Shown: positions 1 through 14,858, numbered from the stretch's first letter. The stretch is 64,000 bases of DNA from Rutidosis leptorrhynchoides (GCF_046630445.1 NC_092335.1:543619501-543683500), one strand, 5' to 3'. Program-made: numbers and translations. Notes: generated by a model not told the origin, from the letters alone.

Positions 1-1998
1 ATGTTTGATATTAATATCATTTTTATTATTATTAGTAACATAAGTATTAACATTAATAATAACATGATTATTTATTAATATGATTATCATTATTAAGTAA
101 TGTTATTATTAAAATTATTATATATATTATCATTAGTAATAAATTGTTAGTATTATAGTTATTATTATCAATATTATTAATATTATCGTTAATATGATTA
201 AAGGTTATTAAAATACTAATATTAAGATTAAAATAGGAAGATAAGACTAGATTATGATTTAAAATATGTTAAGTACAAACATGGTGTAATTATGAAAAAG
301 ATGGTTAAAATGTTTACTAATGCATTTATATGATGTATAATACAATATTGATTAATTACTTATGCCTTAAAAGATAATCATATGAATTAATAAGTATTGT
401 TATAATAATAGTATTAAGATAAATATGATTATGGGAATGATCATTAAAAATGTTAAGTATGAAATTGATTATGATCATAAAATATTAATATGAATATAAG
501 CACACATATATGAGAAAGCGAATAATAATTAAGTTAGGATTATGATTTGAATATAATTAAGTATGATATGAATATAGATATAAAATAGGTATTGATAAAA
601 GATATTTACATTACAATATTTTAATATTTCATATTACTATATTTTTATTATGGAAAAGATATTAACTAAGCTGTATATAAAATACATCAATTAATATATA
701 AAATATTAGTATCATATAAAAACCCTAATATAAATTTGTATTAATAATAAACTTGTTCGATTACGATTATATGTTTTAATATGCTTACTTAATATAGGTT
801 CGTGAATCCGAGACCAACCCTGCATTGTTTAGTTGTTCAATGCCTTCATATGTATTTTTACTACAAAATACAGTATGGTGAGTTCATTTGATTCCCTTTT
901 ACTCTTTACATTTTTGGGACTGAGAATACATGCGCTACTTTTACAACTACTTTATTAAATGCTTTTGAAATACATTTTGAACTGTGAATACATGAAATGC
1001 TTTTATAAATGTTTGACGAGATAGACACAAGCAAAACATTCCTCGAATGAATTATGTGAACGTGATAATTTCCACCATTGAATTATGTGGATGTGATAAT
1101 TGCCACAATTGATATGAATATTTTTCCCCTGATTATTGTTGCTTGGTAACCTAAGAATTAGGGAACATCACTAATTTTGAGAATTAGTGCACGCCTAATT
1201 GACGCGAATCCTAAAGGTAGCTACCGGGTTTAACACCCCCACCCAGAATGTTCACTAGACGGAAGGGCTAGTGGGCGTGGTGTTTAGTATTTCGAAGTTT
1301 ATATGATTATTATACAGACGAGATGTTCTGTTTTGGGGATATTATTATGCGCATTATATGTTAAGGTCGGTTACCAGGCTAAGCTATGAAAGCAATGAAA
1401 AGTGAATGTTATGTATCGAGAGAATGATTTTACACACAGGTTATGTGTATGTTATTTTTGTGCACAAGATACGTGTACGGTTACTAAGATTTATGAAAGA
1501 TGATTTCGTACACGAGAAAGGTGTAGTGTATTTAAAAGATATCGCATGTACATTACAGGTGGGTATAGGATTCGGGCCCATTTGTACCATGCAGGATTTA
1601 AATCTTGTGGTCTATCAAAATGATGAATTTTATTGTTTTATGATAAACCTATGAACTCACCAACCTTTTGGTTGACACTTGAAAGCATGTTTATTCTCAG
1701 GTATGAAAGAAATCCTCTGCTGTGCATTAGCTCATTTTAAGGATATTATTTGGAGTCATTCATGGCATATTTCGAAAGACGTTGCATTCGAGTCATTGAG
1801 TTCATCAATATTATTATTAAGTCAATTATAGTTGGATGTATTATGAAATGGTATGCATACTGTCAACTTTCGATGTAAAGAAAGTTTCTTTTAAAAACAA
1901 ATTCAATGTTTGTAAAATGTATCATATAGAGGTCAAATACCTCGCGATGTAATCAACTATTGTGAATCGTTTATATTGTATATGAACGGGTCCTTTCA
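1..1998 (+). mobile_element. Ty3/gypsy-type long LTR, right part (LTR-a)
   Basis: Left-truncated by the window edge. From about 797 onward the sequence matches the right third of every other long LTR here: GTTCGTGAATC at 798-808, an 'accaaccctgcattg' block, a 'ttggttgacacttgaaagcatg' block near 1667, and an end ACGGGTCCTTTCA. Bases 1-796 are an AT-rich variable core. It is nearly identical to 10852-12850, far closer than to the other LTRs, so it is one arm of a recent duplication. No gene is visible; the 82-codon open frame at 1406-1654 is repeated unchanged in LTR-c and looks like LTR sequence, not a protein gene. Confidence 0.75.
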
Positions 1999-2466
1999 TA
2001 CACAAGGCATTGAAAAGTAAACCCACCTTTGTTCCTGACAGTGATTCTAGCAGTAAGTTCGATGAAGAAGAATGGGATGATATGGATTTGAGGGCAGCAA
2101 GTGCGATTCGTTTGTGTCTTGCAAAGAACGTGCTTGCAAATGTGCACGGGTTATCAACGGCAAAGGAGCTTTGGGTTAAACTAGAGCAGTTGTACCAGGG
2201 CAAGGGCATCTCAAATTAGTTGTGGCTTAAAGAACAATTTCATACACTGCGTATGGATGGGGGTTCAAAGATTTCAGATCATCTAAGTATTCTTAACGGT
2301 ATTGTTTCAGAACTGGAGGCTATTGGAGTTAAAACGGATGATGAAGATAAAGCTTTGAGGTTGATATTATCTTTATCATCGTCTTATGAACACATGAAAC
2401 CTATTTTGATGTATGGGAAGAAAACTCTGAAGTTTGAAGACGTTACTAGCAAGCTCCTATTCGAGA
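1999..2466 (+). mobile_element. Ty1/copia gag fragment abutting LTR-a
   Basis: This fossil fragment encodes a copia Gag (UBN2-type) stretch with words such as STAKELWVKLEQLY and SKISDHLSILNGIVSE. It is a broken piece joined directly to the end of the gypsy-type LTR, and the same junction occurs at 12850/12851. Near 2466 it stops matching that second copy and passes into gypsy internal sequence. The family call is firm from the Gag words; why it sits at an LTR end is inference (insertion followed by deletion or recombination). Confidence 0.75.
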
Positions 2467-3070
2467 ATATTAATACAAATAGCAATATAAAGACACGGTA
2501 GAATTAAGAATAGAATCACCACAAGGTAATAGTAGAAGTAAACGGATTCTCTTGGTGGAAGATTGAAAAGAAGGATGACAGAAATGATAATTAGGAAAAA
2601 TATCAAGGATCAAAACTGGATTAAGCATTTTCACAATTCTTGAAATTATGGATTAAGAAAGAAGTTTTGTGAGTGATGAAAATAATGGAATGGAAAAAGT
2701 TTAATTTATAATGGGAACATCAGACAGAGTAATCAAGGCAGATCACCGTATTTAATTGTAGAGATCTTAATTTCCTTATTCGCCGAAGAAACAAATCTTT
2801 TAGATTTCAAAGATTTTCTTTAAATCCCTTGAATTCCGGAATTCAACCCCGACTCTGTCAAAAGCTAAGACAAATCTTTATCCTTTCATTTCACTATTTT
2901 GTGATAGCTTCACTTGTACGATTCGCATAATCAGATTATTTTATCTATATTAATCAATAATGATAAAAAATTATATTCATCAACTCATATTCGTCATGAA
3001 AACATTTTTATTGTTAGTCATGATGATCCCACTCAAATTTCAGGACGAAATTTCTTTAACGGGTAGGTAC
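2467..3070 (+). mobile_element. Gypsy-type internal 3' remnant before LTR-b
   Basis: This stretch resembles 7861-8454 and 55300-55699, the last few hundred bases before an LTR in related elements. It ends with the conserved hairpin (3035-3053) and polypurine-tract-like GGGTAGGTAC directly before the LTR. No coding region is visible. It is what remains of the internal region of a fossil gypsy-type element. Confidence 0.7.
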
Positions 3071-3411
3071 TGTGACGACCCGGAGATTTCCGACCAAATT
3101 TAAACTTAATCTTTATATGATTTAATGTTTCCAACACGATAAGCAAAATCTGTAATGTTGAAATCTTAAAAAAAATTTGAACTGGGTTTATGTAATCAAT
3201 TACCCTTTGACTATCCCCAACGATTCACGAAACAATTGTTTGAAAACATATATATTATGTAAAAATAGATATAAGTATACATAATAACTTGAATCAATAA
3301 AATACAATTAAATCATTTGAGTTGAAAATGTAAAGTAATATACAGGATAATTAAATGCTATTAAAAATGAACATATATATTTATATGAAAATGATTTTTA
3401 TGAATGATTGA

Positions 3412-3521
<110 letters not shown>

Positions 3522-4036
3522 AGTATAAATAATGAGTATTCAATAAAAGTTATTACAAGTTAAAGTATAAAGGTTATATTAATGTTGTGATTGTTACTTT
3601 CATAATTATTACTAATAGCAGTGTTAATAATTGTATTATTAATAATATTATGTATAACATAAAATAGATATCTATATATACAAAATTTGATATAAGTTGT
3701 GGTATTATCAAAAATTATTAATATTATTACTATTATTAATATTATTATAAGTAGCATTATTATTAATATTATTAATAAGATTATTATTATTAATACTAGT
3801 ATATATTGTAATTTAGATATGTGTTGTATAATTATTAAATGTTACATAATTAATAAGTTATAATATTAAATGTAATTACAAGTTAACATATAATTTTTAT
3901 AATAATAATGTATTATTATTATTATTATTAGAAAATAATACAATTTATTATAATTATCATTAATAATATTATTATTATCAATTTCATTAAAAAATTTTTT
4001 TAATATTATGACTTATTGTTATTATTATTATTATTA

Positions 4037-4088
<52 letters not shown>

Positions 4089-5102
4089 TATATAATCATG
4101 ATTATTAATTAATAATAAATGATATAGAACCCTTACGTACGAATTCATTTGCACTTATCTATCAAAACTGTTTGTGATCTTTATTTATGTCTCTAAAAAT
4201 CGAATACCATCAACTGAATAGATCCAAACTCAGTTACAAGTCACAATCCAGTTTATATTTTCCTTTTTCTCTATTTTTTTTTTATTTTATTTTTTTTTTT
4301 GTCGATTTACCCTGGGAGCTGTTAGATGTCAATATTAAAAATCAATTAGGATTGAATTTGAACTGTTAAATTATGTACCTGACCATGCTATATAATTTAT
4401 CTACTGCCATTGAAAATGAAAAACAGAAAATTAAAAACAGCTCGACACTCTGTATATATCACTTTTTGGTGAAACCTCGAATTCGAATCTCATTTAAAAA
4501 TCCTTTAATGCAGTTTTGTTAGGAATGTTTTAATCAAACTTTCTCCAAAATTTCAACCTTCAATTCCTAAAAACGGTTTCCAATTTTCGAGTCAAAGTTT
4601 AGTTTCAAAAAAGTCAAATAATTCGTTCTTTGTGAAATTCGAATTCCAGTTAAAGTTTTTGGATCAATTGATAATTTGAAACATTTCTAGGAGTAATTTA
4701 CAATGTATTTCATGTTAAATTCGTAGTCTTAAACAATTCGAATTTCAAAATCAAGATTTGTGTTCATGGTATTCAAAATGAAACTGCGGCTTCTATTTTA
4801 TTTATATTTTTTTCTGCTATTAATTCCAATCACTCTAATAAACCATTTCTGTTTCATTTAAATGTCCTAAAACCAAAACATTTAACTCAACTGAAGGAAG
4901 GGTTTTGATCTGGTCGATTTGATTTTGAGAGGGGGAAGAAGAAATAGGAATTAAACGGGTTATAAAGTTATAGGTTGGTTATAATTACAGAAAAGCGAGC
5001 TAGAGCAGGTGGTCATGGGAGTTTTGGGGGAGCGAGAGGTCTCGAGTTGGAGTTTGGTCTGGGACATTTTTTTTTTAGAAAAGCATTATGAGGTAGTTTT
5101 CA

Positions 5103-5259
<157 letters not shown>

Positions 5260-5981
5260 ATTGTTATTATTATTATTATTGTTATTGATAATATTAATTA
5301 TTATTATCATTACAAGTATTATAGTTATAATTACTATTATCATTATTATTATTACTAATATAGGTGTATTCATAAAAGTTACCATTTATTGACATTATCA
5401 AGTATTATTGATATTATCATTATTAATCATATGATTATAGTTATAAGTAGGAATATTGTTATTGTTATTATTATTATTATTATTAACGACTAATATATGT
5501 ATTATCATTATTATTATGTAAAAATAAATACTATGATTAATACTATTATCATTTTGTTATTAAGTAACATCATTAAATACTACTAGTGTTATTATTAATA
5601 GTATTAGTAATATTGATATAAATATTATTATGATTAGGATATTATTATTAGTATCATTAAGTATCAGAATTATTATTATTATTAAGTATTATGTACTAAT
5701 ATTAAAAATTATTCTTTTCGCTACCATTATTACCAAATTATTCATTTTTCTACTGATACTATCATCATGAAATTTATAATTAAAAACTATCATCGATATT
5801 ATTATTAACAAAATTATTAACTTTAATACCTTTATTAGTAATATTAAGTATTATAGTTATTATCATTTTTACCATTATTAATATTATATTAGTTACTATA
5901 TTTTAACAAACAAACAATATATATATTTAATACGTGTAACATAACAAAATTAATATTTTAATATACAAAATGAATATATGA

Positions 5982-5983
<2 letters not shown>

Positions 5984-6033
<50 letters not shown>

Positions 6034-6051
6034 ATATAAAAATGATATAAC

Positions 6052-6127
<76 letters not shown>
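5984..6127. repeat. Two (AT)n arrays in LTR-b core
   Basis: About 5984-6031 and 6060-6127, split by a short non-repeat stretch; the poly-Ile/Tyr open frame over them is an artefact. Confidence 0.9.
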
Positions 6128-6138
<11 letters not shown>

Positions 6139-7080
6139 GTTCGATTTCAATTATGTGTATTAATAAATAAACAAATGATATAGGTTCGTGAATCCGAGGC
6201 CAACCCTGCATTGTTCAGTTGTTCAATACCGTCATATGTATTTTTACTACAAAATACAGTATTGTGAGTTTCATTACTCCCTTTTTAATTGCTTTTGCAA
6301 TATATATTTTTTGGACTGAGAATACATGCGCTTTTATAAATGTTTTACGAAATAGACACAAGTAATCGAAACTACATTATATGGTTGAATGATCGAAGCC
6401 GAATATGCCCCTTTTACTTGGTAACCTAAGAATTAGTAAACCAGTCTACTAATTGACGCGAATCCTAAAGATAGATCTATTGGGCCCAACAAACCCCATC
6501 CGTTGTAGCGGATGCTTTAGTACTTTGATATTGTTTTATCATGTCCGATAGATGTCCCGAAATGATAGGGGATATTCTTATATGCATCTTGTTAATGTCG
6601 ATTACCAGGTGTTCAATCCATATGAATGATTATTTTTGTCTCTATGCATGGGACGTATATTTATGAGAACTGAAAATGAAATATTGTGGTCTATTAAAAT
6701 TATGAAATGATTATTTATGATAAACTAATGAACTCACCAACCTTTTTGGTTGACACTTGAAAGCATGTTTATTCTCAGGTACGAAAGAAATCTTTCGCTG
6801 TGCAATTGCTCATCTTAGAGATATTATTTGGAGTCATTCATGACATATTTCAAAAGACGTTGCATTCGAGTCGTCGAGTTCATCAAGATTATTATTAAGT
6901 CAATTATAGATGGATATATTATGAAATAGTATGCATGCCGTCAACTTTCGATGTAAATGAAAGTTTGTCCTTTAAAAACGAATGCAATGTTTGTAAAATG
7001 TATCATATAGAGATCAAGTACCTCGTGATGTAATCATATGTTCTTGTATTCGTCCTTATGGATTAGGACGGGTCGTCTCA

Positions 7081-8454
7081 ATGTTGGGAACGCTCGATAG
7101 AAAATTTGGTACACTTAAATAGATTGAGCTAACTGTGAAGGAGACCAAGGACAAATACAAGTACCAAACCCTATATTCAAAGGATCCAGGTAATTCTGGA
7201 TCCGATGAAATTTTTAGAGAATATCTTGCTCCGAAGTCATGTTAAAATCTTGCGGAAAATTTTTCTTCATCAACCTTCGAACTTAGAAATTCCAAAAATA
7301 TCATCATAAATATATTCGATATTTCTGAGGATATTTTCATAAATATTCTTGTCCGAAATTATCTACCTCTTCGTGTTTTCTGTTTTCCATTATATTGGAA
7401 ACTTCTGTAAAATCTAAGTATAAATTATGAATGAATTGTGGAGAAGTGTTGGGAATTGAAGCATGAGTTAGTATAATATAATGACACTTGATCAACGTGA
7501 TTATATTATAGTAAGTCATGCTGAGTTCTAATGGAACGTGATGATTCACAGATCATAACGTCATCATGTGCCATTTTACACGACTCTTACATTCTATCTA
7601 ATCTATAAGCATATCAAGAACATATTTTCTTTATAATTCTATCTTTCTCCTGAATTCTGGTAATTTAACCAATCATGATCGTGCTATTACAATTTCTCTT
7701 AGAACATCAGCCATGTTCATTCGAAACTCCATACCTACGAATTCTGGACCGTTACTCGCTTTACTAGATATCGAGAAGAGAATAAAAAGGCAAAGAGCTC
7801 CGAAACATAAGGGAAGATATAAAACCCGACAACAACACAGAAATCACAAACCGTATATATTGATGCATATAGCAATATAAAGACACTGGAGAACTAAGAA
7901 CACTATAAAACCTAGAGTATAGTAGAAGTAAATAGATTATTCCTGCGGCGGGCGAAAAAGATGAATGAAAGATATGAAAGCTAGAAGTATATCGAGAACC
8001 AAAACTGGATGGAGCATATTGACGAATGATTCAAAGTATGAATTAAAGGAGAAAGAATAGAAGGTAAAAATTTTAAGGAAATGAAAGGGGTAGATATATA
8101 GTAAGATATCCGATAAAGCAATCAGAACAGATTATCGCATTTAACCAAAGATGATCCTAACTTCCTTAATTACGAAGATCAAAATCTTACCACGAAGATT
8201 TTCTCTAAAATTCCTTATTTCCGGAAATCATCCGTGACTACGTCACCGGTTAAGTCAAATCTTCATTTACTCATTTTCACTCTTTTGTAATAGCTTCATT
8301 CGTACTCTTCGAATAATCGAATTATTTCATCCTTATTACTCAATGATAATAAAACTCTATTTATCAGCTTATATGAGTCATAAAAACATACTTATTATGA
8401 TTCATGACCATCACACTCAAATTTCGGGACGAAATTTCTTTAACGAGTAGGTAC
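7081..8454 (+). mobile_element. Gypsy-type internal 3' remnant between LTR-b and LTR-c
   Basis: This sequence is homologous to 54570-55699 of the downstream element, including the area of a short reading frame there (54541-54735), and ends with the conserved hairpin 8419-8437 before the LTR. The primer-binding site and all gag/pol sequence are absent, so LTR-b joins 3' internal sequence directly. That is the expected product of recombination or large deletion in a fossil LTR element. Confidence 0.7.
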
Positions 8455-8630
8455 TGTGACGACCCGAAAATTTCCTACCAAATTTAAACTTAATCTTTAT
8501 ATGATTTCGACACAATAAGCAAAGTCTGTAATAATGAATCTCAAAATTTTGAAGTGTTTCATTTATGAAATTACACTTTGACTACTCTCGGCGATTCACG
8601 AACAAGTTGTCTTGTAAATAAATATGTAAT

Positions 8631-8679
<49 letters not shown>

Positions 8680-8801
8680 ATTAAAAATAGTAAAATATAA
8701 TTTAACATTCGAATTAAAAATGTAAGATAAGTTACAAAATAGTTACGTTGTAATATGAACCTATATGATTTCTACTTATAAATATTATGATAAGTATATT
8801 G

Positions 8802-8944
<143 letters not shown>

Positions 8945-10439
8945 GATATAAATTAATAAATCAAGATACTAATATATTAAATATGATTTTAAGTTAAAAA
9001 ATAAAGTTGTTATATTAATGTTACTATTTTCATTATTATTGATATTAATTAGTATTATTAATATTATTATTATTACTATTATAATTATAATTTTAATGTT
9101 ATGAATATCAAAAAATTAAGATTTTATATATAAATAAGAATGATTAAAAGTATAATTTAGTTGTAAATTAAATGTCATTAGTTATTTCTAAAATATCAGT
9201 ATTAACATTATTCTTATTAAATATTATTATCCTTATTATTAATATTAATTATTCATTATCATTATTAATATAAGTATTATTAACAGTTATATAGTTATTA
9301 TTAATACTAGTATGAACATCATCATTAATACTTATTATTATCTGTATTATCATTATTTATTTGTTATTAATAAATTATTGTTAATATTATTAGGATTATT
9401 ATTAAATTATTTAATTATAAATTATTAGAATTATTGATATTATTATCATTATTATTAATTTTATTGTTATTATTACTTATATATTTATTATTAGTATTAA
9501 TACATGTATATATTTATACAGATTCTCATCAGATACATATACATATATAGTTACAGATTCATACGCAAGTTAATTAAATCAGATCCAGTTTATATAAATC
9601 TAAATACAGGAAACGTATTCTGTTGTCCATCGTTTTCAAGCTGCAGATTAATTGATTTGTTGTCCCTAAGATAGTACCAATCCAGGATTCAATCACTGAA
9701 TGAATCCAAGATTCAGTTAGCCATCCTTGTCTTCTTTTCATTTTTTTTACTTATTTATTTTTGTTTCTGATAAAAGCTGTCGACACCAAATTATTACATA
9801 AGTCGACTAATACAAGCTGTTAGGGAGTCTAATTAAATCTTCTATCATCAAATATCAATTATAGAGACCAACAACTATTAATAATCAATGATTAATTTCG
9901 GAATTCTTTTAAAGCTGAAGCAGGTACCCTGCTCGTGTTAAATTTTTTTGAAAAGCTCGAATTTTAAATAAATTCAAGAATGTATAAATGTAGTTTGGTT
10001 AGAAATCTTTTATTTCAATTATCTGTAAAACCTCAGAGTCCAATTCCTTCTAATGATCTCAAATTTTGAAGTCAAACTTATTTTTGAAAAAGTCAACCAA
10101 TTCGTTCATCATAAAATTCGTAAATGTTTTGATGTTTCTGATTAAATTGAGTATTCAAAAAGTTTCTGTAAGTAGTTCACTACCTTTTTCATGTTATAAT
10201 CGATGTCTAAAACATCTTTGAATTTGAAATTCGATATGAAGTTCATACGAGTTCGATACAGTCGTTTACAGCTTATTTATCTTCTTTTCTTTTCAGTTTT
10301 AAATACTTTGATCAGTCCATTGTGGTTTCTGTATCATTTATAAACCCAAAGATTTAATAAAAATTATTAATAGTCTGATTGGATTCGTGATCGATTATTG
10401 AGTGATGGAGGAGGAGAACTATAAACATAAATACATAAC

Positions 10440-10440
<1 letters not shown>

Positions 10441-10522
<82 letters not shown>

Positions 10523-10671
10523 GGTAGAATAAAGCAAGAAAAACAGAAATGGATGGATGGCTAAGGTGTATTGCGGGTGTGCGAGAGGTCTCGGGTTCGA
10601 TCCTGACTATGGGCATTTTTTTTGTTACTCGATTTTCTTTGAGGTAGAAAGTCCTTTTATTACCATTTTAA

Positions 10672-10741
<70 letters not shown>
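10441..10741. repeat. (AT)n and (ATT)n arrays flanking the tRNA-like module
   Basis: (AT)n at 10441-10519 and (ATT)n at about 10675-10741, on either side of the tRNA-like stretch 10551-10624. Confidence 0.9.
10551..10624 (+). other. tRNA-like Pol III box A/box B module inside LTR-c
   Basis: TGGCTAAGGTG at 10558-10568 resembles a Pol III box A and GGTTCGATCC at 10594-10603 is a good box B. The spacing is close to that of a tRNA gene, and a run of eight or more T follows from 10616. No foldable acceptor stem is evident, so it is not called a tRNA gene. It may be a tRNA or SINE relic absorbed into the LTR. Confidence 0.5.
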
Positions 10742-10743
<2 letters not shown>

Positions 10744-10851
10744 TGATTATTATTATTATTAATGTTATTATGTTAGAATTATAATTAATATTATTATTAT
10801 TAGTTATTAATATTAGTGTTAAAGTTAATTATTAGTATTACTATCATTAAT

Positions 10852-13318
10852 ATGTTTGATATTAATATCATTTTTATTATTATTAGTAACATAAGTATTA
10901 ACATTAATAATAACTTGATTATTTATTAATATGATTATCATTATTAAGTAATGTTATTATTAAAATTATTATATATATTATCATTAGTAATAAATTGTTA
11001 GTATTATAGTTATTATTATCAATATTATTAATATTATCATTAATATGATTAAAGGTTATTAAAATACTAATATTAAGATTAAAATAGGAAGATAAGACTA
11101 GATTATGATTTAAAATATGTTAAGTACAAACATGGTGTAATTATGAAAAAGATGGTTAAAATGTTTACTAATGCATTTATATGATGTATAATACAATATT
11201 GATTAATTACTTATGCCTTAAAAGATAATCATATGAATTAATAAGTATTGTTATAATAATATTATTAAGATAAATATGATTATGGGCATGATCATTAAAA
11301 ATATTAAGTACGAAATTGATTATGATCATAAAATATTAATATGAATATAAGCACACATATATGAGAAAGCGAATAATAATTAAGTTAGGATTATGATTTA
11401 AATATAATTAAGTATGATATGAATATAGATATAAAATAGGTATTGATAAAAGATATTTACATTATAATATTTTAATATTTCATATTACTATATTTTTATT
11501 ATAGAAAAGATATTAACTAAGCTATATATAAAATACATCAATTAATATATAAATATATTAGTATCATATAAAAACCCTAATATAAATTTGTATTAATAAT
11601 AAACTTGTTCGATTACGATTATATGTTTTAATATGCATACTTAATATAGGTTCGTGAATCCGAGACCAACCCTGCATTGTTTAGTTGTTCAATGCCTTCA
11701 TATGTATTTTTACTACAAAATACAGTATGGTGAGTTCATTTGATTCCCTTTTACTCTTTACATGTTTGGGACTGAGAATACATGCGCTACTTTTACAACT
11801 GCTTTATTAAATGCTTTTGAAATACATTTTGAACTGCGAATACATGAAATGCTTTTATAAATGTTTGACGAGATAGACACAAGCAAAACATTCCTCTAAT
11901 GAATTATGTGGACGTGATAATTGCCACCATTGAATTATGTGGACGTGATAATTGCCACAATTGATATGAATATTTTTCCCCTGATTATTGTTGCTTGGTA
12001 ACCTAAGAATTAGGGAACATCACTAATTTTGAGAATTAGTGCACGCCTAATTGACGCGAATCCTAAAGGTAGCTACCGGGTTTAACACCCCCACCCAGAA
12101 TGTTCACTAGACGGAAGGGCTAGTGGGCGTGGTGTTTAGTACTTCGAAGTTTATATGATTATTATACATACGAGATTTTCTGTTTTGGGGATATTATTAT
12201 GCGCATTATATGTTAAGGTCGGTTACCAAGCTAAGCTATGAAAGCAATGAAAAGTGAATGTTATGTATCGAGAGAATGATTTTACACACAGGTTATGTGT
12301 ATGTTATTTTTGTGCACAAGATACGTGTACGGTTACTAAGATTTATGAAAGATGATTTCGTACACGAGAAAGGTGTAGTGTATTTAAAAGATATCGCATG
12401 TACATTACAGGTGGGTATAGGATTCGGGCCCATTTGTACCATGCAGGATTTAAATCTTGTGGTCTATCAAAATGATGAATTTTATTGTTTTATGATAAAC
12501 CTATGAACTCACCAACCTTTTGGTTGACACTTGAAAGCATGTTTATTCTCAGGTATGAAAGAAATCCTCCGCTGTGCATTAGCTCATTTTAAGGATATTA
12601 TTTGGAGTCATTCATGGCATATTTCGAAAGACGTTGCATTCGAGTCGTTGAGTTCATCAAGATTATTATTAAGTCAATTATAGTTGGATGTATTATGAAA
12701 TGGTATGCATACTGTCAACTTTCGATGTAAAGAAAGTTTCTTTTAAAAACGAATGCAATGTTTGTAAAATGTATCATATAGAGGTCAAATACCTCGCGAT
12801 GTAATCAACTATTGTGAATCGTTTATATTGTATATGAACGGGTCCTTTCATACACAAGGCATTGAAAGGTAAACCCACCTTTGTTCCCGGCAGTGATTCT
12901 AGCAGTAAGTTCGATGAAGAAGAATGGGATGATATGGATTTGAGGGCAGCAAGTGCGATTCGTTTGTGTCTTGCAAAGAACGTGCTTGCAAATGTGCACG
13001 GGTTATCAACGGCAAAAGAGCTTTGGGTTAAACTAGAGCAGTTGTACCAGGGCAAGGGCATCTCAAATTGGTTGTGGCTTAAAGAACAATTTCATACTCT
13101 GCGTATGGATGGGGGTTCAAAGATTTCAGATCATCTAAGTATTCTTAACGGTATTGTTTCAGAACCGGAGGCTATTGGAGTTAAAACGGATGATGAAGAT
13201 AAAGCTTTGAGGTTGATATTATCTTTATCATCGTCTTATGAACACATGAAACCTATTTTGATGTATGGGAAGAAAACTCTGAAGTTTGAAGACGTTACTA
13301 GCAATCTCCTATCCGAGG
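10852..13318 (+). repeat. Second copy of the 2.47-kb block at window start
   Basis: Bases 1-2466 reappear here with about one percent difference by eye and only small indels, crossing the LTR/copia-gag junction. The copies are about 10.85 kb apart in direct orientation. The left limit lies outside the window. Simplest reading: tandem duplication of a unit running from about 2467 to 13318, with the earlier copy mostly upstream of the window. Confidence 0.75.
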
Positions 13319-14411
13319 AGAAAAGACTGGAAGTAATGGGGTCTCGTCATCAGGAGATACGATAGTGTTGTGTTTGGATAGGCGAAAGAGAAACTCTGGG
13401 AAGAATCTGGTATGCTGGAGGTGCGGGAAGACCGTGCATGTAAGGGTTAATTGTCCAGGTGGAGCTAATCTGGCAAATGGCTCCAAAGACGCTAACATTG
13501 TCTCCGTTGTTACGGAGAGTGACGAATTCTTCTGAAGTCACACCATCATCATGGTGTGTCCGCGCTACCATGGAAAGGGATGTTCGTTAGCGGTTCCACA
13601 ATTGCACATGGGCATTGGTTTGGCATTGATGCAGGTTGTGTGGTGGAAACTGATGTTGTAGCTGATGAAACTTCCAGGGAAAGCCAAACAGGAAGTTGCA
13701 CCATAAAGTTTCAGCTGGTTGTTCAACAACATGTGCCGAGGTGAAATGCTTGGAATGTGTTTTTCTAAGTGCTATACTCTTAATGGTGGAGTATGATAAT
13801 TCTTGTTAAGAGTTATGATTGTCTGTGATGACAATGATTGTCGGGTCTTGACAATGTTTGATGAAGATGCAAGTTTTGTCTCTTGGGAGATAATGTCAAT
13901 GACATGAAGATGAGGATCTTGAAGTTGTCGTCGAGGAAGCGTCTACATCGGTTATCCTTGCAATGTGGAAGCATGGTTATCTTCTTTTATCCAAAAGGTG
14001 GAGATTTGTTGGTTTGATTTTTTGGCTAGTAGAAGAAATGTTTTTTGCTTAGTCCCACATCGGTGGATGGAAAGAGTGGGAAGTAATATCTTTGGTTATA
14101 AAAGGAGCTTATGGGATTACTTCCAAATTGCACCAATCAATACACTTTAAGTATTTGATTATTTCTTTCTTTCTTACCCTTGTTTGAGAGTTGTATTAGT
14201 TAAATATTTTGGAGAGTGTAGTTGGCTTAAGAGAGTCGTCTATATCATTGTAACAATTTGTGATATAGTGTATTTCTCTCTTTGGGGGCCGGTGGTTTTT
14301 CTCCTGTTTTGGAGTTTCCACGTTAAATCTTGTGTTGTGTATTGTTCTTATTTCTTTACTGTTTTTCATTGGGCGTTTGTTGGGAATTAGTGAGGCCGTA
14401 ATTACCCAACA
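12851..14411 (+). mobile_element. Gutted Ty1/copia element with 3' LTR
   Basis: The left part (12862-13365) encodes a copia Gag stretch, followed near 13408-13455 by a zinc-knuckle-like CWRC...H...C region. The pol genes are essentially missing. The right end is a 405-bp LTR at 14007-14411, preceded by a polypurine tract (AAAAGGTGGAGAT). The LTR starts TGTTGG and ends CCCAACA and contains TATAAAAGG near 14096. The 5' LTR is absent. This is a broken fossil with large losses; its insertion next to LTR-c predates the 10.85-kb duplication because part of it is duplicated too. Confidence 0.8.
14007..14411 (+). repeat. Copia LTR (3'), 405 bp
   Basis: TGTTGG...CCCAACA ends, a purine tract immediately before it, and an internal TATAAAAGG box about 90 bases in. 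This is the usual layout of a short Ty1/copia LTR. No second LTR copy is in the window. Confidence 0.75.
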
Positions 14412-14529
14412 CTTGAAACATAGGTCTTTTGAATAATATTAATCATTATGTTATCACAGTTAACATTGAAATTAGTAACAACAATATCTACATACATATC
14501 ACTACTTATTATGACGTTAAGTATACTGA

Positions 14530-14761
14530 TAGATTTTTTTTAGCGGTAAATTCGGCATCGAATACTCTCATTTGTCACCCACACACACGATAGGAGAAAA
14601 CTCGTTGCACACCTTCGCACCAAAGTGAACCCAGTGCACTTTAGGTTAACTGGTTGGAGAAAACCCCCTTCCCATGGTTTGAACTCGCACCTATTTCTTC
14701 AAGGATACGGGCCCAGAACCAACTAAGACATTTTACAACTTAGCCAAAGGCTCGGTGGTAC
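14530..14761 (-). mobile_element. Putative tRNA-derived SINE
   Basis: On the minus strand the unit begins near 14761 with a box-A-like TGGCTAAGTTG, carries a box-B-like GAGTTCAAACC about 60 bases on, and ends in a short A-run (T-run on plus, about 14532-14541). The 8-bp direct repeat TATACTGA flanks it at 14522-14529 and 14762-14769. Box A/box B, A-tail and TSD together fit a plant SINE. The box spacing is longer than in a tRNA and I do not recognise the family. Confidence 0.5.
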
Positions 14762-14858
14762 TATACTGAGACATTGTCATTGTAATAATTAAGGGTAAGA
14801 AGAAAATCATCACATAATAACCCAAAAAAAAAAATCCTGTCAAAATAGTAGTGAAAAT

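Noticed and set aside
5950-6150. Poly-Ile/Tyr open frame (and similar ones at 8765-8956 and 10419-10616)
   Set aside because: Translations of (AT)n microsatellites; low complexity only.
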